Source of the DNA: Corallococcus sp. NCRR
GTDB lineage: Bacteria > Myxococcota > Myxococcia > Myxococcales > Myxococcaceae
Length of the DNA stretch: 64,000 nt
Direction of reading: 5' to 3'
NCBI RefSeq assembly: GCF_026965535.1
Contig: NZ_CP114039.1
Location: 2,542,001 to 2,606,000 of the forward strand
Below are positions 62,081 through 64,000 of the stretch, piece after piece. The notes under the pieces were generated by a model. The model did not search any database, was not told the origin of the DNA, and saw only the letters and a program-made list of their open reading frames with translations. The position numbers and the translations under genes are program-made. The first letter of the stretch is position 1; each line of letters begins with the position of its first letter.

Positions 62081-63367
62081 ATGCTCAAGCGCTTCGTGGA
62101 CGTCCGTGACGAGGAGGTAGGGGCGGTCCTCGGGGCGTTCGTCTACTTCTTCACGCTGATGTGCGGCTACGCCATCCTGCGGCCCATCCGCAATGAGATG
62201 GGCACCGCCGGGGACGTGAAGCACCTGCCCTGGCTCTTCACCGTCACCTTCGTCGTGATGTTGCTGGCGGTGCCGGCCTTCTCCGCGCTGGTGGCGCGCT
62301 ACCCCCGGCGGGTGGTGGTGCCGCGGGTCTACCGCTTCTTCCTCCTCAACCTGCTGGCCTTCTTCGTGCTGCTCAAGTGGGGCGTGGCGAAGGAGGGCGT
62401 GGCGCGCGCCTTCTATGTCTGGCTGAGCGTCTACAACCTGTTCGTCGTCTCCATCTTCTGGAGCTTCATGGCGGACGTGTTCGCCAGCGACCAGGGCAAG
62501 CGGCTCTTCGGTTTCATCGCCGCGGGCGGCACCACGGGGATGATTGTCGGCCCGTTCCTGGTGGGCAGGCTGGCGGAGCCGGTGGGGCCGGTGAACCTCA
62601 TCCTCGTGTCCGCGGTGATGCTGGAGGTGAGCGCGCAGTGCGTGCGCCGCCTGGGCCACTGGGCGAGGGACGTGCAGCACCAGCCCGCCACGCGCGAGGG
62701 TCCGGTGGGCGGCGGGATGCTCGCGGGCTTGAGGCTCCTGGTGACGTCGCCGTTCCTGCTCGCGCTGGGGATGCAGGTGCTGCTGTACGCGGCGACCTCC
62801 ACGTTCCTGTACTACCAGGAGGTGCAACTCGTCGCGTCCCTGGCGAAGGACGCGGCGTCGCGCACGGCGGCGTTCGCGGACATCGACTTCTGGGTGCAGG
62901 TGCTGACGCTGGGAATCCAGACGCTCGTCACCGGGCGGGTCATCTCGCGTCTGGGATTGGGCGTGGCGATGGCGGTGGCGCCGGTGCTGACCCTGGTGGG
63001 CTTTGGCGTGCTCGCGTTCGCGCCGGTGCTGGCGGTGCTCATCGCCGTCAAGTCGCTCCGGGGCGCGAGCCATTACGCGCTGGAGCGCCCGTCGCGCGAA
63101 ATCCTGTTCACCACGGTGGACCGCGAGGCCCGCTACAAGTCCAAGAGCTTCATCGACACGGTGGTGTACCGCGGCAGCGACACGCTGAGTGCGTGGCTGC
63201 AGGGCGGCCTCACCGCGCTGGGCCTGGGCATGACGGGCCTGTCGCTGGCGGCCGTGCCCGTGGCCGCGCTGTGGCTCGCGGTGGCCCTGTACCTGGCGCG
63301 CCAGCAGCGCACGCGCGCCGCTGAATCCATCCCGCAGACGACCCTTCCTGGAGGAACCACGGCATGA
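62081..63367 (+). CDS. NTP/NDP-exchange-transporter-like or MFS-type membrane protein
   Basis: A 428-residue protein with about twelve helices. The opening RDEEVGAVLGAFVYFFTLMCGYAIL, then RPIRNEMG, resembles bacterial relatives of the Tlc ATP/ADP transporters found outside obligate parasites; the loop FASDQGKRLFGFIAAGGTTG is characteristic. In free-living bacteria the substrate is not established, so nucleotide transport is unproven. Its stop overlaps the next start codon by four bases (ATGA), implying joint function with the NAD-binding protein. Confidence 0.75.
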   Translation: MLKRFVDVRDEEVGAVLGAFVYFFTLMCGYAILRPIRNEMGTAGDVKHLPWLFTVTFVVMLLAVPAFSALVARYPRRVVVPRVYRFFLLNLLAFFVLLKWGVAKEGVARAFYVWLSVYNLFVVSIFWSFMADVFASDQGKRLFGFIAAGGTTGMIVGPFLVGRLAEPVGPVNLILVSAVMLEVSAQCVRRLGHWARDVQHQPATREGPVGGGMLAGLRLLVTSPFLLALGMQVLLYAATSTFLYYQEVQLVASLAKDAASRTAAFADIDFWVQVLTLGIQTLVTGRVISRLGLGVAMAVAPVLTLVGFGVLAFAPVLAVLIAVKSLRGASHYALERPSREILFTTVDREARYKSKSFIDTVVYRGSDTLSAWLQGGLTALGLGMTGLSLAAVPVAALWLAVALYLARQQRTRAAESIPQTTLPGGTTA

Positions 63368-64000
63368 AGCTGTCCCGAAGAGGCGTGATTCAAGCAGCGG
63401 CCGCGCTGGGCGCGGTCCAGGTGTTGGGCTGTGCGTCGTCCCCCAAGGCGGGACCGGCCCCAGGCTCGGCGTCCGACGACAAGGGCGGGGAGGCTCCGGG
63501 CAAGCCCCTGAACATCCTCATCCTGGGCGGCACCCGCTTCCTGGGCCCGGCGCTGGTGCAGGTGGCGCAGGCGCGCGGCCACACGCTCACGCTCTTCAAC
63601 CGCGGCAAGTCCAACCCGGGCCTGTTCCCGGACGTGGAGAAGCTCCAGGGCGACCGCGACCCCACCAAGGGCGAGGGCCTGAAGGCGCTGCAGGGCCGCA
63701 AGTGGGACGCGGTCATCGACACGTCCGGCTACGTGCCGCGCATCGTGAAGGCGTCCGCGGAGCTGCTCGCGCCCAACGTGGGCCAGTACGTCTTCATCTC
63801 CAGCGTGTCCGTCTACAAGGAGATGACGAAGAAGGACCTCAACGAGTCCGACGCAGTGGGCACCCTCCCCGACGAGACCACGGAGGAGATTGGCGAGACG
63901 AGCTACGGCCCGCTCAAGGCGCTCTGCGAGAAGGCCGCGGAGACGGCGCTGCCCGGCCGCACGCTCAACATCCGCCCCGGCCTCATCGTGGGCCCGGATG
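63364..64000 (+). CDS. Tat-exported NAD-dependent epimerase/dehydratase, C-terminus cut by window
   Basis: The first 212 codons are visible. The N-terminus MKLSRRGVIQAAAALGAVQV is a Tat signal with the twin Arg, and LGC after it is a lipobox, so it is likely a Tat-exported lipoprotein. An extended-SDR domain follows: ILILGGTRFLGPALVQVAQA, SGYVPR, the ISSVSVY strand and the catalytic SYGPLK (YxxxK). It resembles SDR epimerases such as isoflavone-reductase or UDP-glucose-epimerase-like proteins. The ATG overlaps the upstream transporter stop codon. Confidence 0.85.
   Translation, partial: MKLSRRGVIQAAAALGAVQVLGCASSPKAGPAPGSASDDKGGEAPGKPLNILILGGTRFLGPALVQVAQARGHTLTLFNRGKSNPGLFPDVEKLQGDRDPTKGEGLKALQGRKWDAVIDTSGYVPRIVKASAELLAPNVGQYVFISSVSVYKEMTKKDLNESDAVGTLPDETTEEIGETSYGPLKALCEKAAETALPGRTLNIRPGLIVGPD

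Noticed and set aside
1-64000. rRNA, tRNA, insertion sequence, prophage or biosynthetic megasynthase
   Set aside because: I looked for tRNA-like TPsiC/anticodon patterns, transposase motifs and PKS/NRPS domains and saw none.

Overview
The window is 64 kb of GC-rich, densely coding DNA. It looks like a myxobacterium of the Myxococcus/Corallococcus group. Pointers are roughly 70% GC with third-position bias in almost every gene, many lipoproteins with clear lipoboxes, an AgmX/PglI-type gliding-motility domain, a huge Ser/Thr kinase fused to STAND and formylglycine-enzyme-like domains, an ADYC-type secreted protein and a RedB-like thioredoxin-fold protein. This assignment rests on gene content only. 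I found no rRNA, tRNA, CRISPR array, insertion sequence or prophage. Both window edges cut genes.

Layout. 1-3.1 kb: two divergent paralogous MMPL/RND exporters, the left one truncated by the edge. 3.3-9.0 kb: a fatty-acid-hydroxylase-like gene facing a tightly overlapping minus-strand operon: myo-inositol-phosphate synthase, Aur1-like PAP2 transferase, CDP-alcohol phosphatidyltransferase fused to GtrA, a secreted Svf1-like lipocalin candidate and a dual-specificity phosphatase. Together these can be read as a near-complete inositol phospholipid / inositol-phosphoceramide pathway; this is the most interesting locus here. 9.4-23 kb: single genes and short runs (PNPOx-family protein, two aldo/keto reductases, repeat protein, DUF2807 lipoprotein, zinc alcohol dehydrogenase, DUF1360 and DUF2079 membrane proteins, S41 peptidase, HPF-like protein, RedB-like protein, AgmX/PglI protein).

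23-28.4 kb: an ArsR-SRPBCC pair with a 36-bp dyad over its start, a thioredoxin-like ferredoxin, then a minus-strand PpiC lipoprotein - SurA - PdxA operon and an alpha/beta hydrolase. 28.5-38.5 kb: small genes plus GIY-YIG nuclease, QueE, NudC, FKBP lipoprotein and MFS transporter, then a minus-strand set of HIT protein, an unusual TPR-PEGA-TonB-receptor fusion and a GNAT acetyltransferase. 38.7-50.2 kb: large secreted or lipoprotein genes, one with clearly low GC, plus a receiver-only regulator and the kinase-STAND-FGE protein. 50.5-57.0 kb: a two-gene RND efflux operon without an outer-membrane factor, and a divergent 4-alpha-glucanotransferase.

57.0-57.4 kb holds four evenly spaced palindromes, two of them inside an exact 46-bp repeat. 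57.4-64 kb: a glycolipid-binding/DUF1579-like fusion divergent from an AraC regulator, a STAS-like protein, an AMIN-like lipoprotein, a PLP aminotransferase, an NTP-transporter-like membrane protein and a Tat-exported NAD-binding protein cut by the right edge. Start codons were chosen from ribosome-binding sites, signal peptides and overlaps; several are GTG.
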